This document shows positions 24,621 to 33,403 of a stretch of 64,000 bases of DNA, piece by piece. Every line of letters starts with the position of its first letter. Within the stretch, counting starts at the first letter, position 1. Both the position numbers and the translations under genes were made by a program. Source of the DNA: G965267185 sp965267185 (GTDB taxonomy: Bacteria; Pseudomonadota; Alphaproteobacteria; UBA6615); NCBI GenBank assembly GCA_965267185.1, contig OZ253937.1, positions 3,100,001 to 3,164,000 of the forward strand. Direction: 5' to 3'. The notes under the pieces are model-generated. The model was not told the origin of the DNA. It saw only the letters and a list, made by a program, of their open reading frames with translations, and made no database searches.

Positions 24621-26422
24621 CGTCCGCCGGTCGCCCAGAACGTCTCCAGCCGCACGCCATAGACCGGCACGGTCTCGGGCCGAGACAGCTTGCGCCAGTA
24701 GGCAATCCGCTGGCCGGCGTCGTGATAGAGCGGTAGCACGTAGTAATTCCACATCAGGACCCGATCGAGAGCCCGCGCCGCCGCCGTCAGTTCTTCGCGG
24801 GTTCGCGCGGCCCCAAGTGCCTCGATCATCGCATCGACAGCCGGATCCGATACGCCAGCCCAGTTGCGCCCGCCGGGTTGATCGGCGGTCCGCGAGCTCC
24901 AGTAATTCTGTTGTTCGTTGCCCGGCGACAATGTCACGCCCCAGAAGCCGAAAACCATGTCGAAGTCGTAGCTGTCGATCAGGCCTTGGAATTGCGCCGA
25001 TTCGACGAGACGCACACGCGCTTCGATGCCAAGCCGTTTCAGATTGCGGGCAAAGGCCAAGCCGATGCGTTCGTTCGACGGTGAGCGCAACGTAATCTCG
25101 AAGCGGAACGGCGTGCCGTCCGGGGCGCGCAGAACGTTGTCGCGCACGACGAAACCCGCGTCCTTGAGCATCCTTGCGGCCTTGCGCAGATTGGTGCGGT
25201 CGCGCCCCGAGCCGTCGGTTGTCGGCGCGGCAAACGGAGGGCCGAATACCTCGGCCGGCACTTGCGCGCGCCAGGGCTCGAGCAGCTTTAGCTCAGCGGG
25301 AGAAGGCGGACCGCTGGGGGCTAGTGCGGATTTGGAGAACATCCCTGCTGTTCGGGCGTAGCCCTGGTGCAACAGTGCGCGATTGAGCCACTCAAAATCG
25401 AAGGCGAGCGTCAGGGCTTGGCGCACACGCCGGTCGTTGAAGGGCGCGCGCCGGTTGTTGAAGGCAAGCGCGCGCAAGCCAGACGGGGTGCCGTTCTCAA
25501 CCGCTTCGCGGACCGCTAGGCCTTCTTTCAGCGCTGGGAAGTCGTATTGGGTTGCCCAGCGGGCGGCGTCGCCTTCGCCGCGAAAATCGTAGTCGCCGGA
25601 TTTGAACGCCTCCAACGCGACCGAATCGTCGCGGTAATAGTCGTAGCGGATCGTGTCGAAATTGAATTGGCCCCGATTGACCGCGAGCCCTTGGCCCCAG
25701 TAATTGGGATTGCGCCGATAGACGATGGCGCGGCCCGGCTCGACCCGCTCGATGATGTAGGGCCCGCTGGCGACCGGCAGGTCGAGCGTGGTCTCTGAGA
25801 AATCGCGGGTCCGCCACCAACGCTCGGATAGGATCGGCAGGAAGCCGGCGACCAGCAACGGCAGCTCGCGATCCTTATTGTCGACGAACGTAAACCGCAC
25901 GCTTCGGGGACCCGTAGGCGTAACATCTGCCACGCGTGACCAGGTGGCGCGTGCGTTCGGGCTGCCCTGCTCCTTTAGGGTTTGCCAACTGAAGATGACA
26001 TCATCGACGGTCACCGGCGTATCGTCGGAAAAACGCGCTTCGGCCCGTAGCGTAAACTCGATCCAACCACGGTCCTCAGCCATCTCGATCGATTCGGCGA
26101 GCAGGCCGTAGAGCGAAAAAGGTTCATCGCGGCTGCGCCGCGTCAGCGTTTCGAAGTAGTAGCCAAACCCGTGGTGCAGGCCGGCCGCCGGCTTACCCTT
26201 GATAACGTAGGGGTTGAGGGTATCGAAGGTGCCGATCGCATGCAGGCGGAACTCGCCGCCCTTCGGGGCCGTCGGGTTTACGTAGTCGAAGTGGCCGAAA
26301 TCGGCCGGATATTTCGGCGCGCCGTGCATCGCGATGGCATGAGTTGGCGCGGCGGCGGCAATGCCGGATAGGTTGACGACACCGGCCAGCAACACAAACA
26401 ACGCTGCGCTCAAGCGCGCCAT
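24617..26422 (-). CDS. Extracellular solute-binding protein, family 5 (YejA-like)
   Basis: The 601-residue periplasmic protein has a signal peptide (MARLSAALFVLLAGVV...AAAA) and the large oligopeptide-binding fold: HAIAMHGAPKYPADFGHFDYVNPTAPKGG, LAESIEMAEDRGWIEFTLR, VASGPYIIERVEPGRAIVYRRNPNYWG and LAFNNRRAPFNDRRVRQAL. The PKGG start is typical of YejA, the binding component for microcin C-like peptides. The ATG at 26422 follows AAGGA; 26461 is an alternative. No permease or ATPase gene lies beside it, so it is an orphan binding protein here. Confidence 0.88.
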   Translation of the reverse strand: MARLSAALFVLLAGVVNLSGIAAAAPTHAIAMHGAPKYPADFGHFDYVNPTAPKGGEFRLHAIGTFDTLNPYVIKGKPAAGLHHGFGYYFETLTRRSRDEPFSLYGLLAESIEMAEDRGWIEFTLRAEARFSDDTPVTVDDVIFSWQTLKEQGSPNARATWSRVADVTPTGPRSVRFTFVDNKDRELPLLVAGFLPILSERWWRTRDFSETTLDLPVASGPYIIERVEPGRAIVYRRNPNYWGQGLAVNRGQFNFDTIRYDYYRDDSVALEAFKSGDYDFRGEGDAARWATQYDFPALKEGLAVREAVENGTPSGLRALAFNNRRAPFNDRRVRQALTLAFDFEWLNRALLHQGYARTAGMFSKSALAPSGPPSPAELKLLEPWRAQVPAEVFGPPFAAPTTDGSGRDRTNLRKAARMLKDAGFVVRDNVLRAPDGTPFRFEITLRSPSNERIGLAFARNLKRLGIEARVRLVESAQFQGLIDSYDFDMVFGFWGVTLSPGNEQQNYWSSRTADQPGGRNWAGVSDPAVDAMIEALGAARTREELTAAARALDRVLMWNYYVLPLYHDAGQRIAYWRKLSRPETVPVYGVRLETFWATGGR

Positions 26423-26584
26423 CGCAAACGTCCTTGCCGCTAATTGTCTCTCGCGATTCATTCAGAACATGTTTACTGACACTGAAGGAGCACTTACCCA
26501 CATATAGGTTGTCCACCGATGATTCGATACTGTCCGCCTATCACGCGACAGTGACGGAATAGGCAAACCGCAGACGAGGCGAAT

Positions 26585-27703
26585 ATGCATATCGGCGTTC
26601 CCCGCGAGATTAAAACCCAGGAATACCGGGTCGGTTTGGTTCCCTCCTCAGTGCGTGAACTCACCCATCATGGCCACACGGTCACGGTTGAGACCGGCGC
26701 CGGCGCGGGTATCGATTTCACGGACGATCACTATAAGGCCGCCGGGGCGGCCATCGCGCCCGATGCCACCGCTGTGTTCGCTGCGGCGGACATGATCGTG
26801 AAGGTCAAAGAGCCGCAAGCCTCGGAGTTTCCGCTGCTGCGGGATGGCCAGATCTTGTTCACGTATTTGCATCTGGCCGCCGAGCCGGATGTTACCGACG
26901 CCCTGGTGGCGTCGAACTGTGTCGCGATTGCCTATGAGACCGTAACCGACGCCCATGGCGGCTTGCCGCTGCTATCGCCGATGAGCGAAGTCGCCGGACG
27001 TATGTCGATTCAAGTCGGCGCCCACTGCCTGGAGAAGGAAAGAGGCGGCCGCGGCGTTTTGCTCGGCGGGGTGCCCGGCGTGGAAGTGGCCGACGTGCTC
27101 GTCATCGGCGGCGGGGTTGCGGGCACCAACGCGGCGCGCATGGCGATGGGCATGGAAGCCCGGGTTACGGTGCTCGACCGCTCGCTCGACCGGCTCAAAG
27201 AGCTCGACATGCAGTTCGGTGCCACGCTGAACACGATTTATTCCACGGTCGATGCCGTTGAACGCTATGTACTGACCGCCGATCTGGTGGTGGGCGCCGT
27301 GTTGGTGCCCGGCGCGACGACACCGAAGCTGGTAACGGCCGAAATGGTCAAGAAGATGAAACCGGGGGCGGCCATGGTCGACATCTCCATCGATCAGGGC
27401 GGGTGTTTCGAGACGTCACGGCCGACCACCCATGACAACCCCACGTTCATCGTCGATGAGGTCGTCCACTATTGCGTCACCAATATGCCCGGTGCGGTGT
27501 CGCGTTCGTCGTCGGTGGCGCTGAACAACGCGACGCTGCCCTTCGTCATGGAGCTGGCCGACAAAGGTTATCGCCGGGCGCTGCACGAAAACGCCCATTT
27601 CAAAGCCGGGTTGAACGTCCATCTCGGCAGCGTCACGCATGCGGCGGTGGCGAAGGCGTTGGGCCGCCCATACCGTCATCCCGAGGATGCAATATTGCCG
27701 TAG
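26585..27703 (+). CDS. ald: Alanine dehydrogenase
   Basis: The 372-residue NAD-dependent enzyme interconverts L-alanine and pyruvate + ammonium. It shows the family start MHIGVPREIKTQEYRVGLVPSSV, the catalytic Lys in VKVKEPQ, the His in FTYLHLAAEP, the nucleotide-binding VLVIGGGVAGTNAARMAMGM and DISIDQGGCFETSRPTTHDNPTF. Length is normal. GAGGCG precedes the ATG. A macrodomain gene follows after 17 bases, likely in the same transcript. Confidence 0.97.
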   Translation: MHIGVPREIKTQEYRVGLVPSSVRELTHHGHTVTVETGAGAGIDFTDDHYKAAGAAIAPDATAVFAAADMIVKVKEPQASEFPLLRDGQILFTYLHLAAEPDVTDALVASNCVAIAYETVTDAHGGLPLLSPMSEVAGRMSIQVGAHCLEKERGGRGVLLGGVPGVEVADVLVIGGGVAGTNAARMAMGMEARVTVLDRSLDRLKELDMQFGATLNTIYSTVDAVERYVLTADLVVGAVLVPGATTPKLVTAEMVKKMKPGAAMVDISIDQGGCFETSRPTTHDNPTFIVDEVVHYCVTNMPGAVSRSSSVALNNATLPFVMELADKGYRRALHENAHFKAGLNVHLGSVTHAAVAKALGRPYRHPEDAILP

Positions 27704-27720
27704 GCGCGGGCGTTATACCG

Positions 27721-28233
27721 ATGACCGACGTAACGCTAGAGATATTTTCCGGCGACATTACGACGTTGCAAGTTGACGCTATTGTCAATGCGGCAAATGA
27801 AGCGTTGGCACCCGGCGGCGGCGTCTGCGGTTCCATTCATCGCGCTGCCGGACCGGAACTGGCAACCGCATGCGCTAGTATCGGCCCTTGCCCCACCGGC
27901 GAGGCCCGATTGACCGATGGCTATCGTTTGCCAGCCCGTTATGTCATCCACGCGGTGGGGCCGGTTTGGCACGGCGGCGATCATGGGGAAGCCGAGTTGC
28001 TGGCCGGTTGTTACCGCTGTGCCATTCAGCTCGCGGGCGAACATAAACTGGCATCGATCGCCTTTCCGGCAATCTCAACCGGCATCTTTGGCTATCCCCT
28101 CGATCAAGCTACGCAGATCGCGGTTGCCACCGTTAAAGAAACGGCGGCCCAGACTCCATCGCTCGAACGTGTCGTGTTTTGTACGTTTGGAGAAGACGTA
28201 ACGGCGGCTTACGCGCAAGCGTTAGAAGTCTAA
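27721..28233 (+). CDS. Macrodomain protein (O-acetyl-ADP-ribose deacetylase-like)
   Basis: The 170-residue protein is a stand-alone MacroD-type macrodomain: GDITTLQVDAIVNAANEALAPGGGVCGSIHRAAG holds the adenine-binding Asp and the catalytic Asn/Gly loop, and AISTGIFGYPLDQAT is the phosphate-binding loop. Such proteins remove acetyl from O-acetyl-ADP-ribose or ADP-ribose from acidic side chains. I set the start at ATG 27721, where the family begins; the open frame extends back into ald as an artefact. A link to NAD metabolism with ald is only suggestive. Confidence 0.9.
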   Translation: MTDVTLEIFSGDITTLQVDAIVNAANEALAPGGGVCGSIHRAAGPELATACASIGPCPTGEARLTDGYRLPARYVIHAVGPVWHGGDHGEAELLAGCYRCAIQLAGEHKLASIAFPAISTGIFGYPLDQATQIAVATVKETAAQTPSLERVVFCTFGEDVTAAYAQALEV

Positions 28234-28256
28234 CCGGCGGTGAATCGGACTACCGG

Positions 28257-28976
28257 TCAGTCGGTGGAATCGAGTTCGAGCGCATAGCCGGCCGAGCGAA
28301 CCGTGCGGATGAGGTCCGGTGCGCCGGGCAGGTTCATTGCCTTGCGCAAGCGGCGGATGTGGACGTCGACGGTGCGCGGCTCGATATAGGCGTCTTGGCC
28401 CCAAACGCGGTCGAGCAGCTGTTCGCGGTTGAACACGCGACCGGGATGCTCGAGCAGGAAACGGAGCAGGCGAAACTCGGTCGGCCCTAGGTCGATGGTT
28501 TGGTCGCCCCGGCTGACCCTGTGGCTGCTCAAGTCCATGCTGATGTCCGCGTAGGTCAGCATATCTTTATCGAACGCGGGGCGGGTACGCCGCATCACGG
28601 CGCGCACGCGCGCGATCAATTCGCTCGGAGAGAACGGCTTGACCACATAGTCGTCGGCGCCCGATTCGAGGCCGCGGATACGGTCGTCCTCTTCGCCGCG
28701 CGCTGTGAGCAAGATAACCGGTAGATCGCGGGTTTCCGGGTCACGGCGCAGGCGGCGGCAGATTTCAATGCCCGAGACGTAGGGCAGCATCCAGTCGAGC
28801 AGAACCAGATCGGGCTTGGTCTCGGCAACCGCCATGACGGCTTCTTCGCCATCGCGGGCGACGGCGGTACGGAACCCCGCTTTCTCCAGATTGTAAGTCA
28901 GGAGCTCGACCAAGGCCGCTTCGTCCTCGACGATGAGGACGCTCGGCTTTAGGGCGCTAGCGTAGTTGCCGTCCAT
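28257..28976 (-). CDS. phoB: Phosphate regulon response regulator PhoB
   Basis: The 239-residue OmpR-type regulator has a receiver domain with the phospho-acceptor Asp at about residue 61 (VLLDWMLPYVSG), the Lys in VVKPFSPSELIARV, and a winged-helix domain ending in EPRTVDVHIRRLRKAM...IRTVRSAGYALE. It is the last gene of the pst-phoU-phoB run and should bind the Pho boxes at 34528-34564 and 35879-35896. It lies 24 bases after phoU. Confidence 0.97.
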   Translation of the reverse strand: MDGNYASALKPSVLIVEDEAALVELLTYNLEKAGFRTAVARDGEEAVMAVAETKPDLVLLDWMLPYVSGIEICRRLRRDPETRDLPVILLTARGEEDDRIRGLESGADDYVVKPFSPSELIARVRAVMRRTRPAFDKDMLTYADISMDLSSHRVSRGDQTIDLGPTEFRLLRFLLEHPGRVFNREQLLDRVWGQDAYIEPRTVDVHIRRLRKAMNLPGAPDLIRTVRSAGYALELDSTD

Positions 28977-29000
28977 TGTTTCCAGCTTTTACCTCGTTCC

Positions 29001-29720
29001 CTATTCCGGCTTAACAACTGTGACGCTGGCTTGGTCGGTTTTCGGGCGATTCTCGCCGTCGAGAATAACCCCTTCAACCTGGTAGTGGATCAGCTCGGCG
29101 ATGTTGGTCGCTAAGTCGCCGATGCGTTCAATGTTGCGCGCGACAAACAGGAGATGGGTGCACGGCGTAATATTGCGGGGGTCTTCCATCATGTAGGTCA
29201 AAAGCTCGCGAAACAGGCTGTCGTACATATCGTCGACTTCGGCATCGCGTATCCATACGTCGTGCGCCTTCTCCACATCGTTGTTGGCAAAGGCGTCGAG
29301 CACGTCCTTGATCATCTCGCGGACCATGCGGCCCATACGCGGGATGGTGAAAAGCGGCTTTACCGGCGGCATCTGGTTTACCGCGATGGCCCGTTTGGCG
29401 ACGTTCTTTGCGTAGTCGCCGATGCGTTCGACGATCGGCGCAATCTTCAGCCCTGTCACGATGTGGCGCAGATCGGTCGCCATTGGCTGCCGTAGCGCGA
29501 GCAGCCGGATCGCCATCTCATCGACTTCAGCATGGAGTTCGTCGATTTTCTGGTCGTGCTCGATGGCCTCTTCGGCCAGGGTCGAGTCGCGCTTTTGCAG
29601 CGCCTGGATGGACTGTTCGAGCTGGGTTTCGGCCAGCCCGCCCATGCGGCTAATCAAATCGCTTAAGCGCGCTAATTCTTCGTCGAAAGACTTAACGATA
29701 TGGCTGCGGTCTGTCGGCAT
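29001..29720 (-). CDS. phoU: Phosphate signalling protein PhoU
   Basis: The 239-residue all-helical protein has two PhoU repeats, the first around ETQLEQSIQALQKRD and the second around VREMIKDVLDAFANND, with the metal-binding E/DxxxD-type patterns IEHDQKIDELHAEVDEMA and WIRDAEVDDMYDSLFRE, and RNIERIGDLATNIAE near the end. PhoU mediates the link between PstB and PhoR, keeping PhoR in its phosphatase state when phosphate is ample. It lies between pstB and phoB. Confidence 0.97.
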   Translation of the reverse strand: MPTDRSHIVKSFDEELARLSDLISRMGGLAETQLEQSIQALQKRDSTLAEEAIEHDQKIDELHAEVDEMAIRLLALRQPMATDLRHIVTGLKIAPIVERIGDYAKNVAKRAIAVNQMPPVKPLFTIPRMGRMVREMIKDVLDAFANNDVEKAHDVWIRDAEVDDMYDSLFRELLTYMMEDPRNITPCTHLLFVARNIERIGDLATNIAELIHYQVEGVILDGENRPKTDQASVTVVKPE

Positions 29721-29755
29721 GGGCTCTGCCTTCGTTGCTCCGAGGGATGCGAAAT

Positions 29756-30613
29756 CTAGCCGAAGCGGCCGGTAATATAATCTTGCGTGCGCTGATCTTC
29801 CGGATTGGTAAAGATATGCTCGGTGTCGCCGTCTTCCACCAGAATTCCGAGATGGAAGAATGCCGTTTTCTGGCTTACCCGTGCCGCTTGCTGCATGGAA
29901 TGGGTGACGATAACGATGGTGTAGTTTTGGCGTAGCTCGTCCATCAGCTCTTCGATCCGCGCGGTGGCGATTGGGTCGAGTGCCGAGCAGGGCTCATCCA
30001 TCAAAATGACTTCTGGGTTAACCGCAATGGCGCGGGCGATGCAGAGGCGCTGCTGTTGGCCGCCCGACAGGCTGGTGCCGGGTTGATCGAGGCGGTCCTT
30101 TACTTCGTCCCACAACCCGGCGCGGCGCAGGCTGGCCTCGACGAGATCGCCCAGATCGGCCTTATTCGTCGTCATACCGTGGATGCGCGGGCCGTAGGCG
30201 ACGTTCTCGAAGATCGATTTCGGGAACGGGTTGGGCTTTTGAAACACCATGCCGACCCGCGCCCGCAATTGGACCACATCGATATCGCGATCGTAGATAT
30301 CGACGCCATCGAGCAAGATCGTTCCCGTCACGCGGCAGCTATCGATCGTGTCGTTCATCCGGTTCATGCACCGCAGAAACGTTGACTTGCCGCAACCGGA
30401 GGGACCGATCAGAGCGGTTACCTGATTCTCGTGAACTTCGAGGGAGACATTTTCCAGCGCTTGCTTGTCGCCATAGAAAACATCGACGCCGGACGCCGAT
30501 ACCTTGATCGGTGCCGCCTCTTCGCTCTCGGGCCTTTCGAGCACAGTTTGGGTCATAGCAGGAACCGCTGCCTTTTCCGTGACGACCGTTTGAACAGCCA
30601 TTGGGTTGGTCAT
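29756..30613 (-). CDS. pstB: Phosphate ABC transporter ATP-binding protein PstB
   Basis: The 285-residue ABC ATPase has Walker A GPSGCGKST, the Q-loop GMVFQKPNPFPKSIFENVAYG, the signature LSGGQQQRLCIARA, Walker B VILMDEPCSALDP and the His switch VTHSMQQA. About 35 residues precede the usual PstB start. The ATG at 30613 lies one base after the pstA stop; an in-frame start at 30631 would overlap pstA. The cytosolic dimer drives phosphate import with PstA and PstC. Confidence 0.97.
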   Translation of the reverse strand: MTNPMAVQTVVTEKAAVPAMTQTVLERPESEEAAPIKVSASGVDVFYGDKQALENVSLEVHENQVTALIGPSGCGKSTFLRCMNRMNDTIDSCRVTGTILLDGVDIYDRDIDVVQLRARVGMVFQKPNPFPKSIFENVAYGPRIHGMTTNKADLGDLVEASLRRAGLWDEVKDRLDQPGTSLSGGQQQRLCIARAIAVNPEVILMDEPCSALDPIATARIEELMDELRQNYTIVIVTHSMQQAARVSQKTAFFHLGILVEDGDTEHIFTNPEDQRTQDYITGRFG

Positions 30614-30614
30614 T

Positions 30615-31919
30615 CTACCACCGCCTTTCAAATTTCTTACGTAAGATTACGGCCGCCAGATTCATCAAGACCAGAAAAGCCAACAGCACGAGAATAGCCG
30701 CCGAGGTTCTTTCCACGAAGGCACGTTCCGGCGCATCGGCCCAAAGGAACACCTGAACCGGCAGAACGGTAGCCGGATCGGTGAAACTGCGCGGAATATC
30801 GACGATAAAGGCGACCATGCCGATCATCAGCAGCGGTGCCGTTTCACCCAGCGCGCGCGCCATGCCGATGATGGTTCCGGTCAGAATACCGGGCATCGCC
30901 AAGGGCAATACATGATGGCTGATGGCCTGTAAGGGTGATGCTCCCATCGCCAGCGCCCCTTCGCGAATCGACGGTGGGACAGCTTTGAGCGCGGCACGGC
31001 CGGCGATAATGATCGTTGGTAATGTCATCAGCGCGAGGACCGTGCCGCCCACGATGGGGGCGGAGCGCGGCATGCCGAAAAAGTTCAAGAACACGGCAAG
31101 CCCCAGGAGGCCGAACACAATCGATGGAACGGCTGCCAGGTTGTTGATGTTGACCTCGATCAGGTCGGTCCAGCGGTTCTTCGGCGCGAACGATTCCAGG
31201 TATACCGCGGCCATGACACCCACCGGGAACGACAGCACCAGCGTTACGATGAGCGTCAAGAAAGAACCGACGACGGCGCCCCAAATTCCCGCCTGCTCGG
31301 GCTCGCGGCTATCGCCGGCGGTGAACAGCGTGGTGTTGAATGCACGGCGCACCCGCTCGTCTTCGGCGAGCGTGTCGAACCAGGCAATCTGATTGTCTTT
31401 GACCCGCCGGTCGGACTCGGCCACGTCACGCGGGATTTTTCCCTTGTTCAGTGAATCGATGTCGGCGGACGACTTGATCCAAATCCGCTGGGTCGTGCCA
31501 ATAATCGTGGGATCGGAAAGGACAAGGTCGCGCAGCGTGAGATCGGCGCCGGAACTGAGCAACCGCGTGAGATCGCGTTTGTCCCGGCGGCCGCTAACGT
31601 CGGGGAACAAGTCCGTCAGACTGGTCCGGGCGAGCTTTCGGTAGTTGCCTTTCGCGATGACCGCCGCATCGCGTGTGCCGTCGGGGTCGATCTCTGCGGC
31701 GTCGAAATGAACGTCGAGGGCAATTTCGGTTTGGTTGAATGCGCTGAGGCCCGTGCTGACGATGCTGCCGAGCAGGAGCGCCAGAACACCGAGCGCCAGT
31801 ACGATCGCGGCAATGCCATAGAGGCGAAACCGGAATTCAGCGCGGTAGCGACGGCGCAGCCAGGCCTCCGACAGATCGGGTTTGCACTCGGCGACCGGTG
31901 TGGCGGCTAGATCAGTCAT
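30615..31919 (-). CDS. pstA: Phosphate ABC transporter permease PstA (with large periplasmic insert)
   Basis: The 434-residue permease is longer than E. coli PstA (about 300). One membrane helix near residues 33-55 is followed by a soluble, probably periplasmic region (about 60-200), then five helices of the MetI-like permease domain with the coupling segment ALGETAPLLMIG. Such an insert is common in alphaproteobacterial PstA. The gene overlaps pstC by 8 bases and abuts pstB. Confidence 0.95.
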   Translation of the reverse strand: MTDLAATPVAECKPDLSEAWLRRRYRAEFRFRLYGIAAIVLALGVLALLLGSIVSTGLSAFNQTEIALDVHFDAAEIDPDGTRDAAVIAKGNYRKLARTSLTDLFPDVSGRRDKRDLTRLLSSGADLTLRDLVLSDPTIIGTTQRIWIKSSADIDSLNKGKIPRDVAESDRRVKDNQIAWFDTLAEDERVRRAFNTTLFTAGDSREPEQAGIWGAVVGSFLTLIVTLVLSFPVGVMAAVYLESFAPKNRWTDLIEVNINNLAAVPSIVFGLLGLAVFLNFFGMPRSAPIVGGTVLALMTLPTIIIAGRAALKAVPPSIREGALAMGASPLQAISHHVLPLAMPGILTGTIIGMARALGETAPLLMIGMVAFIVDIPRSFTDPATVLPVQVFLWADAPERAFVERTSAAILVLLAFLVLMNLAAVILRKKFERRW

Positions 31920-33294
31920 ATTCTTCCCGATAACGTCGTACAGCGATGAGCGCGATAATGTTCAAGGCCAACGTAACCAGGAAAAGCACCAATCCCAGCG
32001 CAAATGCAGCAAGGGTCTTGGCGCTATCGAATTCCTGATCGCCCACCAGCAGCGTAACGATCTGAACCGTAACGGTGGTCACGGCCTCGAAGGGATTGGC
32101 GGTTAGATTTGCGGCAAGCCCCGCTGCCATAACGACAATCATCGTCTCGCCGATGGCGCGGCTAATGGCCAGCAGAACGGCGCCGACGATGCCGTGTAGG
32201 GCGGCCGGCAGCACCACCTGGCGCACGGTTTCCGACGGGGTGGCGCCCATGGCATAGGCGCCGTCGCGCAGCGACTGCGGCACGGCGTTGATGACGTCGT
32301 CAGACAACGACGACACGAAGGGTATGATCATCACGCCCATCACCAAACCGGCCGCGAGCGCGCTCTCCGACGCGATGCCGATACCAATTGAGTCGCCGAA
32401 ACCGCGCAGGGCCGGTCCGATGGTTAGAGCAGCAAAAAAGCCGTAAACGACGGTCGGAATGCCGGCGAGAATTTCGAGTAGCGGTTTCACGATCGAACGC
32501 ACGGCCGGTGATGCGTATTCCGCCATGTAAATCGCCGATAGAAGACCGATCGGCACCGCAACCACCATCGCAATGACGGTAATCAACAAGGTACCGGCAA
32601 AGATGGGTACCGCGCCGAAGGCTCCCGAACCGCCCACCTGGTCGGCGCGTAGCGCCGTTTGCGGGCTCCAGTTGAGCCCGAACAAAAATTCGAACGGCGA
32701 GACCATTTCGAAAAAGCGAATCGATTCGAACAACAGCGACAACACGATGCCGACGGTCGTCAAAATTGCGATCACCGAGGCGATCAAAAGAATCCAGTGA
32801 ACTACGCCTTCGACGACGGGGCGTGCCCGCATTGCCGGGTTGATGCGGCGGCGGCCAATCGAGAGTCCGCCGACCGCCACGACTAAACCGACCACAGCCA
32901 TGGCGGCAAAACTGATATCACGCAGCTCGTTATACCGGTCGGCGGCGGCGAGCACCGCCGCATCTGGTGTGCGGCTCGAGATATTGCCGGTGGCGATATT
33001 GCGAATATCGTTGATGAGAAGGTTGAGCTCTCCGGCCGGCAAATTTTGAGCCTCTGGCGAGAGACCGCTTACCAGGAGGCCTTCGATGATCTGAGGCTCG
33101 AAGACCAGCCAAAACCCAACAATCAACAACGCCGGCAAGCCGCACAGCAAAGCAATGTAAGCGCCGTAATAGCCGGGGAGCGAGTGCAATATGCGCCGGT
33201 CGCCGCCCGCCGTTTTCAGAACCCGCCGGCGGCCCATCTGATAGGCGACGGTTGTCAGCAACAGCAGGACGGCGATTAGAATAACGGAATTCAT
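31912..33294 (-). CDS. pstC: Phosphate ABC transporter permease PstC (with N-terminal extension)
   Basis: The 460-residue permease has two N-terminal helices bracketing a soluble loop (about residues 65-115), another helix pair, then the core domain with LIALLLGV-like helices, YMAEYASPAVRSIVKPLLEILAGIPTVVYGFFA and the coupling ISRAIGETMIVVMAAG. It is longer than E. coli PstC (about 320), matching the enlarged PstA. A strong hairpin separates it from pstS. Confidence 0.95.
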   Translation of the reverse strand: MNSVILIAVLLLLTTVAYQMGRRRVLKTAGGDRRILHSLPGYYGAYIALLCGLPALLIVGFWLVFEPQIIEGLLVSGLSPEAQNLPAGELNLLINDIRNIATGNISSRTPDAAVLAAADRYNELRDISFAAMAVVGLVVAVGGLSIGRRRINPAMRARPVVEGVVHWILLIASVIAILTTVGIVLSLLFESIRFFEMVSPFEFLFGLNWSPQTALRADQVGGSGAFGAVPIFAGTLLITVIAMVVAVPIGLLSAIYMAEYASPAVRSIVKPLLEILAGIPTVVYGFFAALTIGPALRGFGDSIGIGIASESALAAGLVMGVMIIPFVSSLSDDVINAVPQSLRDGAYAMGATPSETVRQVVLPAALHGIVGAVLLAISRAIGETMIVVMAAGLAANLTANPFEAVTTVTVQIVTLLVGDQEFDSAKTLAAFALGLVLFLVTLALNIIALIAVRRYREEYD

Positions 33295-33355
33295 AGAAGT
33301 CTAACGGAAGCGGGAAGGGGCAAGATCGGCTGGCTGGGTGACCTGGGATAGAATC

Positions 33356-33390
33356 GCCGCGCCCGGATAAAGGGGTTTATCGGGCGCGGC
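33356..33390 (-). repeat. Stem-loop between pstS and pstC
   Basis: A 15-bp stem with one bulged base (GCCGCGCCCG-G-ATAAA paired with TTTATCGGGCGCGGC) closes a four-base loop. No U tract follows on the transcribed strand. Its place just after the pstS stop suits a stem that shields the pstS mRNA or lowers read-through, so that the binding protein outnumbers the membrane complex. Confidence 0.6.
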
Positions 33391-33403
33391 CAATTCCAAG
33401 GCT

